Shown: positions 49,773 through 58,411 of the stretch, piece after piece | How the letters are laid out: every line of letters starts with the position of its first letter | Numbering within the stretch: position 1 is the stretch's first letter | From: Verrucomicrobiota bacterium | Lineage (GTDB): Bacteria; Verrucomicrobiota; Verrucomicrobiia; Verrucomicrobiales; Akkermansiaceae | Direction of reading: 5' to 3' | DNA: 64,000 nt | Assembly (NCBI GenBank): GCA_017301995.1 | Contig: JAFLEH010000020.1 | Span: forward strand, 1-64,000 | Notes under the pieces: generated by a model | What the model was told of the DNA's origin: nothing | The model's input: the letters and a program-made list of their open reading frames with translations, nothing else | Database searches by the model: none | Program-made: the position numbers and the translations under genes

Positions 49773-50795
49773 ATGAAAACTCTCATTTTGCGCGAACCCG
49801 GCCTGCTGGTGGCGGCCGACACTCCCGAACCCGGCCCGCCTCCGCCCGGCCACGCGCTGGTGCGCGTCCACCGGATCGGCGTTTGCGGCACGGATATCCA
49901 CGCGTTCAATGGAAAACAGCCGTTCTTCAGCTATCCGCGGATCCTTGGTCATGAACTGGGTGTCGAAATCTTGGAGATAGGAGAGGGAGAGACCGATCTA
50001 ACTGCCGGCGACCGCTGTTCGGTGGAACCCTATCTGAATTGCGGAACCTGCATCGCCTGCCGCCGCGGCAAGGGAAACTGCTGCACCCGGATGCAGGTCA
50101 TCGGCGTCCACGCGGATGGCGGCCACCGCGAGCGGTTCATCGTGCCACTGCGCAAGCTCCATCGGTCGGAGCGGCTTTCCTACGACCAACTCGCGCTGGT
50201 TGAGCCGTTAGGCATTGGCGCCCACGCGGTGGATCGCGCCGCCGTGGAGTCCGGCGAAACCGTGCTGGTGATCGGCGCGGGTCCGATCGGGCTGGCGGTG
50301 ATCCAGTTCGCCGCCGCCGCGGGCGCGCGGGTGCTGGTGATGGACGTGAACGAAACCCGGTTGGAATTCTGCCGCCGCATGCCCGGTGTGGCGGATACCA
50401 TTCTCGTGGGCTCCGCCGATGTGGCGGAGGAGTTGCTCCGTCTAACCGACGGTGATCTTCCCACCGCGGTGTTCGACGCCACCGGCAACGCGCGGTCGAT
50501 GGCCGCGGCGTTCGATTATCCGGCGCATGGCGGGCGATTGGTATTCGTGGGATTGTTCCAGGGCGAGCTGGCGTTCAATGACCCGAATTTCCACAAGCGC
50601 GAGCTGAGCGTTCTGGCCAGCCGCAACGCCCGGCCGGAGGACTTCACGCGGATCATCGGGTTGATAGAGGACGGCAAGGTGGACACCTCGCCCTGGATCA
50701 CCCACCGCGCGCCGTTCCATCAGGTTCCCGACCTGTTTCCGGACTGGGTGAAGCCGGAAACCGGCGTGCTCAAGGCGATGATCGAGGTGGTTTGA
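49773..50795 (+). CDS. zinc-dependent alcohol/polyol dehydrogenase
   Basis: A 340-residue medium-chain dehydrogenase. The catalytic zinc ligands are Cys in GVCGTD and His-Glu in ILGHELG. The structural zinc site is CGTCIACRRGKGNCC. The cofactor-binding GAGPIGLAVIQ is followed by an acidic residue (VMDVNE), which points to NAD(H). Related enzymes act on L-iditol, threonine, galactitol or L-galactonate. Divergent from the GH28 gene, it may oxidise the sugar acid or polyol set free by the locus (inference). The ATG at 49773 is used; the upstream part of the frame lies in the promoter region. Confidence 0.85.
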   Translation: MKTLILREPGLLVAADTPEPGPPPPGHALVRVHRIGVCGTDIHAFNGKQPFFSYPRILGHELGVEILEIGEGETDLTAGDRCSVEPYLNCGTCIACRRGKGNCCTRMQVIGVHADGGHRERFIVPLRKLHRSERLSYDQLALVEPLGIGAHAVDRAAVESGETVLVIGAGPIGLAVIQFAAAAGARVLVMDVNETRLEFCRRMPGVADTILVGSADVAEELLRLTDGDLPTAVFDATGNARSMAAAFDYPAHGGRLVFVGLFQGELAFNDPNFHKRELSVLASRNARPEDFTRIIGLIEDGKVDTSPWITHRAPFHQVPDLFPDWVKPETGVLKAMIEVV

Positions 50796-50810
50796 GACGC
50801 CCGCGATTTT

Positions 50811-51131
50811 CTAACTGACGCGGCGTTCCCGCTTCGCGCGGGTTCCGCACAATGTTCCGACGTGCTTCGCGAGGTCGTCGAGGCAACGGTCGCACAGATG
50901 ATAGAAAACATTGAGCCCACGCTTCTCCGCCGTCACCAATCCCGCGGATTTCATCAGCGACAGGTGCTTTGAAACCGTCGAAACATCCGCGCCGACGAGT
51001 TTGGTCAATTCGCCGACACATCTTTCCCGTTCGCGCAACGCCTCGACCATCAACAGCCGCGAGGGATGCCCCAGCGCCTTGTAAGCGCAGGCGCGGGATC
51101 GTGTTTCATTGCATTTACCGGGGCTGTTCAT
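50811..51131 (-). CDS. ArsR/SmtB-family transcriptional regulator
   Basis: A 106-residue winged-helix protein. The helix-turn-helix is CVGELTKLVGADVSTVSKHLSLMKSAGLV, preceded by ALGHPSRLLMVEAL. Cysteines at the N-terminus, in ERERCVGEL (the place of the ArsR metal site), in CDRCLDDL and in LCGT could bind a metal or sense thiol oxidation. It is convergent with the dehydrogenase gene (15-base gap) and divergent from the TpsB operon, so it may control itself and that operon. The start at 51131 leaves the divergent control region open; a longer frame exists but lacks protein-like content. Confidence 0.85.
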   Translation of the reverse strand: MNSPGKCNETRSRACAYKALGHPSRLLMVEALRERERCVGELTKLVGADVSTVSKHLSLMKSAGLVTAEKRGLNVFYHLCDRCLDDLAKHVGTLCGTRAKRERRVS

Positions 51132-51183
51132 GATCGGTCGGACTACGGCGTGCCTTGGATTCTGGCCGGATCGCGGATGTCTT

Positions 51184-51212
51184 ACATCACCATGATGTGA
51201 CAATTGTGTCAC
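51184..51212. promoter_or_regulatory. two overlapping operator-like dyads
   Basis: ACATCA-CCA-TGATGT (51184-51198) and GTGACA-ATTG-TGTCAC (51197-51212) are both perfect palindromes that share two bases. They lie between the divergent ArsR gene (start 51131) and the TpsB operon (start 51322). Regulators of the ArsR family bind such dyads, but the second dyad would also suit a CRP/FNR-type protein. Which protein binds is unknown. Confidence 0.5.
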
Positions 51213-51321
51213 GCGGAGTGTTACGGAATCGTCACCCGCCACCGGTTGATGACGGTGGTGCCCGAAACGGAAAATACCGGCGGCAAAGACGCGCGTCTCC
51301 GGCGTGTCCGCCGTCGAAATC

Positions 51322-52911
51322 ATGCGAACCAACGAATATCCGAACGCGCCTTGCGCGGTCAGCCGTGCTGCCCTTCTGGGGTGGTTGCTGGCGTACGGAT
51401 ATGCCGCGGCGGAGGATGGCGGCGTGCGGTTTTATATCAGGGAATATCGGATAGAAGGAATCAGAACGCTGAAGCCTCTGGATGTGGAGTCCTCGGTCTA
51501 TCGGTTTCTCGGACCCGCCAGAACTCCGGCTGATGTCGAGCAGGCCCGACAGGCGCTGGAGAAATGTTATCATTCGAAAGGCTATCAGACGGTTTCCGTG
51601 ACCATTCCCGAGCAGGATCCCCGGCACGGCGTGATCCGGATGTCGGTCATGGAAGGTAAGGTCGCGAGGCTGCACGTATCCGGTGCCAAGTGGTATCTGC
51701 CCAGCCGGATCCGGAAACAGGCCCCGTCGGTGGCGGAGGGACGGGTTCCCAATCTCAACGAGGTCACGCGGGAGATGGTGGCGCTCAACCGTTCCGCCGA
51801 CCGCCGGATCACTCCGGAGCTTTCTCCTGGCGAAGAACCCGGCACGGTGGATATCGAACTCAAGGTTGATGACAAGCTGCCGCTGCACGGTTCGCTGGAA
51901 CTGAACAACCGCTACAGCCCGGACACGGCTCCGCTCCGCGTCAACGGCGCGCTGAGTTATGCGAATTGTTTCCAGCTCGGCCATACCTTCGGCCTCGGAT
52001 TCCAACTGGCACCCGAAAATCCCGATGACGCCGCCGTTTTCACGGCTTACTACGCGGCTCCCGTGTCTGAGCGCGGCACGATCATGCTCAACGCGACCAA
52101 ACAGGACAGCGATATTTCGACAGTCGGCGGAACCAACGTCGGAGGGAGGGGCGAGATCGTCGGTGTCCGGTGGATGTACGAACCCGAAGCGTCAGGCGGT
52201 TTCCGCCAGTCGGTCAATCTCGGCTTCGATTGCAAGAACCTCGAAGAGGATGTCAAAATCGGCGGGAGAACCCTATCATCCCCGATCGAATACTATCCGA
52301 TAGGAGCGGGATATTCGGCGGCGTGGCTCGCCGAGGATCATTTCACCGAATTCAATACATCGCTGACGTGCAACATCCGGGGGCTTGGCAGCGATACCTT
52401 CGACTATGCCAACAAACGCTATGGATCCTCGGGAGGTTTTGTCGTTTGGCGGGCGGACCTGGCCCACACCCGCGACTTTGCCGGGGGCATGCAGTGGTTC
52501 GGGAAGATCCAGGGCCAACTCGCCAATCAGCCGCTGATCAACAGCGAACAGTTCTCCGGCGGCGGACTCGGAACGGCCCGCGGCTATCTCGAAGCCACCA
52601 AACTCGGCGACAGCGGCATTTTCGGAACGCTTGAGATCCGCGGTCCGTCACTGATCGGTTCGGAGGAAAAGGCCGGGGACGACAACGAGTGGAGGTTCCA
52701 CCTGTTCGTTGACGCGGGCGTGCTTGATCTCATCGATCCGCTGCCGGGTACCGAGGAAGATATGGCATTCGCCAGTTTCGGATTGGGCACCCGGTTCCAA
52801 CTCGAAAAGCACTACCACGGCTCACTGGATCTCGCCGTTCCCCTGCTGGACCAGCCATCCGCCAACGACAACCACCCCCGCATCACTTTCCGCGGTTGGA
52901 TCGACTTCTAA
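51322..52911 (+). CDS. ShlB/FhaC/HecB-type TpsB outer-membrane transporter
   Basis: Exports a large TpsA protein across the outer membrane. The 529-residue protein has a signal peptide (to about residue 30) and two POTRA-like domains (about residues 36-115 and 116-190). One phrase, YREYRIEGIRTL-like (FYIREYRIEGIRTL), is typical of POTRA1. A 16-strand barrel follows, with the L6 motif GTARGYLE (Arg at residue 420) and FVDAG near residue 462, both diagnostic for TpsB proteins. The frame starts with a GTG at 51304, but MRTNEYP gives the better signal. It is the first gene of the tight eight-gene operon that ends with a matching TpsA. Confidence 0.88.
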   Translation: MRTNEYPNAPCAVSRAALLGWLLAYGYAAAEDGGVRFYIREYRIEGIRTLKPLDVESSVYRFLGPARTPADVEQARQALEKCYHSKGYQTVSVTIPEQDPRHGVIRMSVMEGKVARLHVSGAKWYLPSRIRKQAPSVAEGRVPNLNEVTREMVALNRSADRRITPELSPGEEPGTVDIELKVDDKLPLHGSLELNNRYSPDTAPLRVNGALSYANCFQLGHTFGLGFQLAPENPDDAAVFTAYYAAPVSERGTIMLNATKQDSDISTVGGTNVGGRGEIVGVRWMYEPEASGGFRQSVNLGFDCKNLEEDVKIGGRTLSSPIEYYPIGAGYSAAWLAEDHFTEFNTSLTCNIRGLGSDTFDYANKRYGSSGGFVVWRADLAHTRDFAGGMQWFGKIQGQLANQPLINSEQFSGGGLGTARGYLEATKLGDSGIFGTLEIRGPSLIGSEEKAGDDNEWRFHLFVDAGVLDLIDPLPGTEEDMAFASFGLGTRFQLEKHYHGSLDLAVPLLDQPSANDNHPRITFRGWIDF

Positions 52912-52917
52912 CACACA

Positions 52918-54780
52918 ATGACGGACTTCATGCAAATCATCGCCCCCCGAATACCGTTCGCCCCGATTCTATCCGCCGTTTTGCTGGGGTCATCGCCGTT
53001 TCTGGCGGCGGACGAAGCCGGTTGGTGGGACAAGGCCTGGACCCAGCGCCAGCAGTTCACGGTGGACGGCACGGTCACCGGCGGAGGCGCGGACGCGCCC
53101 GCGCCGCTGTTGGTCAGAATCTCCGAAGGAGCGGTGTTCGCCGCCGCGCGGGAGGATGGGGGGGACCTGCGGTTTGTATCCGCCGATGGCAAAACCGTTC
53201 TGCCGCATCACCTGGAGCGTTATGACAGCCTGTTGGGCGAGGCTTACGTCTGGGTGGCCGCAAAGGTTCCGAAGTCCGGCAAGGAAACCTTCCATCTTTA
53301 CTTCGGTAATCCGGAGGCACCCGCCCCTGGCAAGGCATCGGATGCCTATGGCCCGGATTTGGCAGCGGTCTATCATTTTGCGGAGCGGGGTTCGCCGCCG
53401 GTGGATTCCACCGCCAACGCCAACAATGCCGCTGCAGCCGGTGCGAGCGCCGATGGCGCGATCATCGGCAGCGGACTGCGCCTTGATCCCGGCCAAAGCC
53501 TAACCATCACGCCGAAAGAAAGCCTGGCCTGGACCGCCGGAAAGCCCGCATCGGTTTCCATGTGGCTCAAACCCGGCCAACCGTCCGCCGCCGCCGCGGT
53601 CCTTACCCGAGGCGAGGGAGCGGCCGCCTTCAGACTTCTCCTTGACCAAGGCGCTCCTGTTCTGGAAATCGCCGGGGGCGGAACCCCTGTCCGCACGGCT
53701 CCCGGTTCACCGCTTCAGCCGAACAATTGGGCCCACATCGCGGTATCCAGCGACGGCGCCGCCACGCGCGTTTTCGTAAATGGAGAGGCCTACGCATCCG
53801 CGTCCGCAGGCATTCCCGCCCTATCCGGTCCGATCACCCTCGGCGCTCCGAGCGGCGGATTCGCCGGCGAGCTTGACGAACTCCGCTTCCATTCGGTCGC
53901 GCTCGCGCCGGAAGCGGTGAAGCTGGAATACGTCAACCAGGGAGGCTCCGAAGCGGCCTCGAAGCTCCTCTCGGCAGGTGGCGCGGAGGGAGGGAAGGTC
54001 CATGGCGGGAAGGTTCTGGAACATATCATGTTGTTCGGAGACATCGCCAACAACATGATGTTTGACGGATGGATCGCCATCGGTATTTGCGTCATCATGA
54101 TCGTGGTCGGCTGGACGGTGGCGCTCCGGAAATTCTTCTATCTCAACAAGATCGAACGGGGCAACCGGGAATTCATGCGGCAATGGAAGACCCTGGCCAC
54201 CGATCTCACCGCCCTCGACCACACGAACTCCTCCACCATCAGGGCGATGGGAGGGACCGTCAATGAGGAGGATCAGGATCTGATGAAAGACTCGCCTCTC
54301 TATCACATCTATCACATTGGATCCGAGGAGATCAGCCACCGGCTTGACAAGCTGAGCGACAAGCTGGACGGATTGCCGGGCCGCTCGATCCAGGCGGTCA
54401 GGGCCAGCCTCGACAGCGGACTGGTCCACGAAAACCACCGTCTCACCGACGGACTCGTTTTCCTGACGATCAGCATCGCGGGCGGACCTTACGTCGGCCT
54501 GTTAGGAACGGTGGTTGGCGTGATGATAACCTTCGCGATCATCGCCAAATCGGGCGAGGTGAACGTCAACTCGATCGCGCCGGGAATCGCATCCGCACTG
54601 CTGGCCACCGTGGTCGGGCTGATCGTCGCGATTCCGGCCCTGTTCATTTACAGCTACCTCAACAGCCGGATCAAGAAGGTGGTCAGCACGATGCAGGTGT
54701 TCATCGACGAATTCGTTGCCAAAATGGCCGAGTTCTATCGGCCCCGAAACGAGATCGATACCGCAGGCAACGGACACTAA
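52918..54780 (+). CDS. exbB: ExbB/TolQ proton channel fused to DUF2341 and LamG domains
   Basis: A 620-residue protein that combines two parts. After a signal peptide, residues 35-150 are DUF2341 (WWDKAWTQRQQFTVD) and residues 150-340 a LamG/concanavalin-like jelly-roll (YHFAERGSPPVDST, SMWLKPG, WAHIAVSSDG, GELDELRFH). From about residue 375 it is a MotA/TolQ/ExbB channel with three transmembrane helices and the family segment GPYVGLLGTVVGVMITF. ExbB with ExbD makes proton motive force available to TonB. The extracellular-type domains would lie in the periplasm and may bind glycan or peptidoglycan. It starts six bases after tpsB and is followed by exbD. Confidence 0.88.
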   Translation: MTDFMQIIAPRIPFAPILSAVLLGSSPFLAADEAGWWDKAWTQRQQFTVDGTVTGGGADAPAPLLVRISEGAVFAAAREDGGDLRFVSADGKTVLPHHLERYDSLLGEAYVWVAAKVPKSGKETFHLYFGNPEAPAPGKASDAYGPDLAAVYHFAERGSPPVDSTANANNAAAAGASADGAIIGSGLRLDPGQSLTITPKESLAWTAGKPASVSMWLKPGQPSAAAAVLTRGEGAAAFRLLLDQGAPVLEIAGGGTPVRTAPGSPLQPNNWAHIAVSSDGAATRVFVNGEAYASASAGIPALSGPITLGAPSGGFAGELDELRFHSVALAPEAVKLEYVNQGGSEAASKLLSAGGAEGGKVHGGKVLEHIMLFGDIANNMMFDGWIAIGICVIMIVVGWTVALRKFFYLNKIERGNREFMRQWKTLATDLTALDHTNSSTIRAMGGTVNEEDQDLMKDSPLYHIYHIGSEEISHRLDKLSDKLDGLPGRSIQAVRASLDSGLVHENHRLTDGLVFLTISIAGGPYVGLLGTVVGVMITFAIIAKSGEVNVNSIAPGIASALLATVVGLIVAIPALFIYSYLNSRIKKVVSTMQVFIDEFVAKMAEFYRPRNEIDTAGNGH

Positions 54781-54801
54781 CCACCAACCCGCACCCACGA
54801 A

Positions 54802-55209
54802 ATGGCCTCCGCCGACGACAAGGACTACGATGACATCAACGTGACGCCGATGGTGGATCTCTATCTGGTGCTCCTCCTCATTTTCATCATCATGACCACG
54901 GCGGGCGTGCAGGGGATCAAGGTGAACCTGCCCTCCGCCAACAGCAAACCGGCGACCCAAAAGCTGGATGCTCCGAAGACCCAGGCGATCACCATCGACA
55001 CCGCCGGCAACATCAAGCTCAACACCGTGCCCGTGACCCTGGCGGACCTGGAGTCCCGCCTGGCCGCGGTCAAGGCCGCCACACCCGATGTCCCGGTGGT
55101 GGTGCGCGGTGATCGCACCAGCCAGTATCAGCTTGTGATGGATGTGCTCGATGTTCTCGGACGTGTCGGCATCAACCAGATCGCCCTGGCGACCCAACCG
55201 CAAAAGTGA
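54802..55209 (+). CDS. exbD: ExbD/TolR-family biopolymer transport protein
   Basis: A 135-residue protein with one N-terminal transmembrane helix (about residues 20-40). It carries the ExbD signature INVTPMVDLYLVLLLIFI, in which the Asp is needed for proton flow, and a periplasmic domain ending VMDVLDVLGRVGI. It works with the ExbB domain of the preceding gene product to energise TonB. It lies 21 bases after exbB and one base before tonB. Confidence 0.92.
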   Translation: MASADDKDYDDINVTPMVDLYLVLLLIFIIMTTAGVQGIKVNLPSANSKPATQKLDAPKTQAITIDTAGNIKLNTVPVTLADLESRLAAVKAATPDVPVVVRGDRTSQYQLVMDVLDVLGRVGINQIALATQPQK

Positions 55210-55210
55210 T

Positions 55211-55906
55211 ATGTCAACACCCGAAAAGCCGTCACGCAAACGCCGGAAGGAAGCCAATCCGCTGCCGTGGGTTCTGGGAGTGGTGTCCGTGCTGATCGCC
55301 GGAATCTGGTTTGCCTCGCGGGGCGAGCGCAAAGGGTTCAGACACGCCGAACCGGATACCGTCACGGTTACGATTCCCGCGCTTCCGCCTCCACCACCTC
55401 CCCCACCGCCGCCTCCCCCACCCCAGGAACCACCGCCCCAGGAGGAGGAGATGCTCGTTCAGGAACCGGTTGCGGAAGACGAACCACAGCCTGACGACTC
55501 GCTCCCAGAACCGCCCGGCGAGGTGGATCTTGGCCCCGGAGTGGCCGGGGGAAACGGACCCGCCATTGGTGGCGGGGGTGGCGGAAAACGCATCGGCGGA
55601 AGCCGCAGGGCATCCGCATCGAAATTCGGTTGGTATGCCGCGAAAGTGCAAAGCTCCATCCGCGAGGCGCTGGGCAGGAATCCGTCCACCCGCACCGCGA
55701 GCATCAGTGATCTAACGGTAAGGATCTGGGCGGATGCCGACGGACGGATCACCCGCGCGCAGCTCGTGGGCAGTTCCGGAAATCCGGCGGTGGACAGCGC
55801 GATCCGCGAACGGATCCTCGTGGGACTCCAGCTTCCCCAGGCACCGCCATCCGACCTCCCCATGCCGATCCACCTGCGCATCAGCGCCCGCAAGACGGCC
55901 CAATGA
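55211..55906 (+). CDS. tonB: TonB-family energy-transducing protein
   Basis: A 231-residue protein. A basic N-terminus and one transmembrane helix (about residues 20-38) are followed by a Pro-rich spacer with thirteen Pro in a row and then acidic repeats, as in TonB, where the spacer crosses the periplasm. A Gly-rich linker follows and then the TonB C-terminal domain (VRIWADADGRITRAQLVGSSG, AVDSAIRERI), which normally contacts a TonB-box receptor. The start ATG at 55211 lies one base after the exbD stop. Its stop overlaps the next gene by four bases (ATGA). Confidence 0.9.
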   Translation: MSTPEKPSRKRRKEANPLPWVLGVVSVLIAGIWFASRGERKGFRHAEPDTVTVTIPALPPPPPPPPPPPPPQEPPPQEEEMLVQEPVAEDEPQPDDSLPEPPGEVDLGPGVAGGNGPAIGGGGGGKRIGGSRRASASKFGWYAAKVQSSIREALGRNPSTRTASISDLTVRIWADADGRITRAQLVGSSGNPAVDSAIRERILVGLQLPQAPPSDLPMPIHLRISARKTAQ

Positions 55907-57723
55907 ATCCCAATTTCCAGCCACCAGCAATGACGCCACGCCCATACTATCAGATCATTCCGGTGATCGCAGTTTTTCTAACCGCCATCAGCGCGGCCAT
56001 GGAGCCGGCCACAGAACCGGCCGCCGATCCGACCGCGGACGCTCCCCAGCCGGGCGACCTTCCCCAGCCGACCGCCACGCCGCTGCCGGCGGCACCACCC
56101 ACGGACAACGTCACAATCAATCTGATCAACCGGCTCGTCCAGAAGGGAATCCTCACCCAGGCGGAAGCGGCGGAAATGATCCAACAGGCCCAGGCGGATG
56201 CCGCCGCGGTGGCCGCCAGCCAGGTCCAGCCGATTCCTCCAATCCCCAGCCCCGAGGAGGAGATGCGCGTCACCTACATTCCTGAGATCGTCCGCAACCA
56301 GATGCGCGATGAAATCAAGCAGGATCTCATGGCACAGGCCCGCGAGGAGGAGTGGACGAAACAGGCCGCCCCGTCCTGGACTTCGAAGTTCCGTCCGTTC
56401 GGCGACCTGCGGGTCCGATCGGAAAACACCCTCTTTCCGGATGGAAATGATAACTCCGGCGCCTTCCCCAACTTCAACGCCATCAACACCGGTTCGCCCT
56501 TCGACACCTCCGGCACGCTGTTCTCACCGCAACACAACGTCGATCAGGACCGCCACCGGATGCGCTTGCGCGCCAGGATCGGCACCGAGATCATGCTCGG
56601 GGACGGCTTCAACGGCGGCATCCGCCTCGCCACCGGCGACAGCGGCGGACCCACCTCCACCAACCAAACCCTCGGCGGGTCCGGCGGCAATTTCTCAAAA
56701 TACGCCGTCTGGCTGGACCGCGCGTTCATCGGTTACACCTTCGGACCGGGCGATGGCGACGAGGCGGTCGCCCTGCTGGGACGCTTTGACAACCCGTTCT
56801 TCTCCACCGAAATGCATTGGGACGATGATCTCGGATTCGATGGTCTGGCATTGCGGGGCAAGGCGAGAATCAACGACCGGGCGTCCGCGTTCCTCACCGC
56901 CGGATTGTTCCCCGTCTATAACACCGATTTCAATTTCGCATCCAACCAGCCGGCGAAATTCGACAGTACCGACAAATGGCTGACGGGAGTCCAACTGGGC
57001 CTTGACTGGAAAATCGCCGATGATCTAACCGCCAAATTCGGCATGGCCTATTATGGCTTCGACAATATCGAGGGCAGGCTTTCCTCTCCATTCATTCCCC
57101 TCACCGACAAGGACGCGGGTGACACCGACACCACCCGTCCCTCGTTCGCGCAACGGGGCAACACCTACATGGCCCTGCGCAACATCGACAACAGCACCGC
57201 CGCCAACGATTACGGAAACAAGTATCAATACCAATACTACGGGCTGGCCTCGGAGTTCCGCAATCTCACCCTAACCGGTCGGCTTGACTATGATCACTTC
57301 GATCCCCTCCGGCTTTCGTTGCTGGGTGAGTTGACCAAGAACCTCGCCTTCGATTCGGGCGATGTCGCCGGGCGCGCCGTCAACAACCGCGGCGTCGCCA
57401 CCGGCGGCGGAATCGGCGCCTACGAAGGCGGCGACACCGCGTGGTATCTCGCCTTTGTCATCGGAAAGCCGGCGTTGGAGAAGTTCGGCGACTGGCAGGC
57501 CACGCTGGGCTATCGGTATCTCGAGTCCGATTCGGTGGTGGATGGTTTCACGGACTCCGATTTCGGGGGTGGCGGCACCAATGTCCAAGGTTTCACGCTT
57601 GGCGGACTGTTTGCGCTCACCAAGGACATCCGCTGCGGGATTCGCTGGATGAGTTCCGACGAGATCGCCGGACCGCCGCTCAGTTCCGACACGCTGCAGA
57701 TCGACTTCAACGCGAAGTTCTAA
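55903..57723 (+). CDS. putative outer-membrane porin
   Basis: A 606-residue exported beta-barrel protein. After the signal (to about residue 31) comes a Pro-rich stretch and an amphipathic helical region with NLINRLVQKGILTQAEAAEMIQQA, like the SHOCT-type/SLH-like helices at the start of putative porins. From about residue 165 the sequence alternates as in a barrel, starting FRPFGDLRVRSENT, with RHRMRLRARIGTEIML and an ending DTLQIDFNAKF whose terminal Phe is the usual barrel signal. This is the verrucomicrobial/proteobacterial putative porin family. It may be the TonB-dependent partner or a structural part of the secretion complex. Confidence 0.82.
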   Translation: MNPNFQPPAMTPRPYYQIIPVIAVFLTAISAAMEPATEPAADPTADAPQPGDLPQPTATPLPAAPPTDNVTINLINRLVQKGILTQAEAAEMIQQAQADAAAVAASQVQPIPPIPSPEEEMRVTYIPEIVRNQMRDEIKQDLMAQAREEEWTKQAAPSWTSKFRPFGDLRVRSENTLFPDGNDNSGAFPNFNAINTGSPFDTSGTLFSPQHNVDQDRHRMRLRARIGTEIMLGDGFNGGIRLATGDSGGPTSTNQTLGGSGGNFSKYAVWLDRAFIGYTFGPGDGDEAVALLGRFDNPFFSTEMHWDDDLGFDGLALRGKARINDRASAFLTAGLFPVYNTDFNFASNQPAKFDSTDKWLTGVQLGLDWKIADDLTAKFGMAYYGFDNIEGRLSSPFIPLTDKDAGDTDTTRPSFAQRGNTYMALRNIDNSTAANDYGNKYQYQYYGLASEFRNLTLTGRLDYDHFDPLRLSLLGELTKNLAFDSGDVAGRAVNNRGVATGGGIGAYEGGDTAWYLAFVIGKPALEKFGDWQATLGYRYLESDSVVDGFTDSDFGGGGTNVQGFTLGGLFALTKDIRCGIRWMSSDEIAGPPLSSDTLQIDFNAKF

Positions 57724-57730
57724 CACCACC

Positions 57731-58411
57731 ATGCGATTTTTCATGAAATTCCATTCCGCATCCATCCTGTGGCTGGCCGCCGTTCTCCCGCTCGCCGCGG
57801 CGGACGGGCCAGATCCATCCGTAAAGCTCCGCGAGCAACTGCGTTCCACCCTGCTCCAACTCCGCACCGCGCAGACCGAGAACGCCAATCTCCAGGCGGC
57901 CCAGGCCGCGGCCGACGCGAAAGCGAAGGAGTTGGAAACCAAGCTCGCCGCGGCTGACACCCGCACCGCGAAGCTGACCAAGGATCTCAATGACTCGAAG
58001 GCGGACGCCGAACGCAACATCGCCGCCCTCAACAACAAGCTCGCCGAACGCGAAAAGCGGATCGCGCAATATACCGAAGCGCTTGAAAATTGGAAATCCG
58101 GATACCAGAAGGCCGCCGAGGTGGCGCGCGCCAAGGAAGATGAGCGGGCCAAGCTGGCCGCCGAAGTGGCATCACTGAAACATACGGTGGCCGACCGGGA
58201 GACCAAGAACGTGACCCTGTTCAACCTTTCCATCGAAATCCTCGACCGGTTTGAGAAGTACGCGCTCGGCAAGGCACTAGGCGCGCGAGAACCGTTCATC
58301 GGCGCCACGCGCGTGAAAGTCGAGTCGCTCGTCGAGGATTACAAGGACCGGATTCTGGACCAGCGGCTGCGTGCGCCCGTCCCGGCAGCCGACAAAGCCA
58401 AAAAGCCGTGA
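57731..58411 (+). CDS. periplasmic coiled-coil protein, unknown function
   Basis: A 226-residue protein with a signal peptide (to about residue 24). A long coiled coil (about residues 30-160) is rich in Ala, Lys, Glu and Leu heptads. A C-terminal helical domain (VTLFNLSIEILDRFEKYALG) of about 60 residues follows. The sequence resembles no enzyme. In the operon it lies between the porin and the PpiC-type isomerase, with which it overlaps by four bases. A periplasmic chaperone role, by analogy with Skp or the helical hairpin proteins of other secretion systems, is inference. Confidence 0.75.
   Translation: MRFFMKFHSASILWLAAVLPLAAADGPDPSVKLREQLRSTLLQLRTAQTENANLQAAQAAADAKAKELETKLAAADTRTAKLTKDLNDSKADAERNIAALNNKLAEREKRIAQYTEALENWKSGYQKAAEVARAKEDERAKLAAEVASLKHTVADRETKNVTLFNLSIEILDRFEKYALGKALGAREPFIGATRVKVESLVEDYKDRILDQRLRAPVPAADKAKKP

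Noticed and set aside
51196..51212. CRP-binding site
   Set aside because: TGTGA and TCAC are present but the spacing is longer than the six-base spacer of the CRP consensus; kept only as a dyad.
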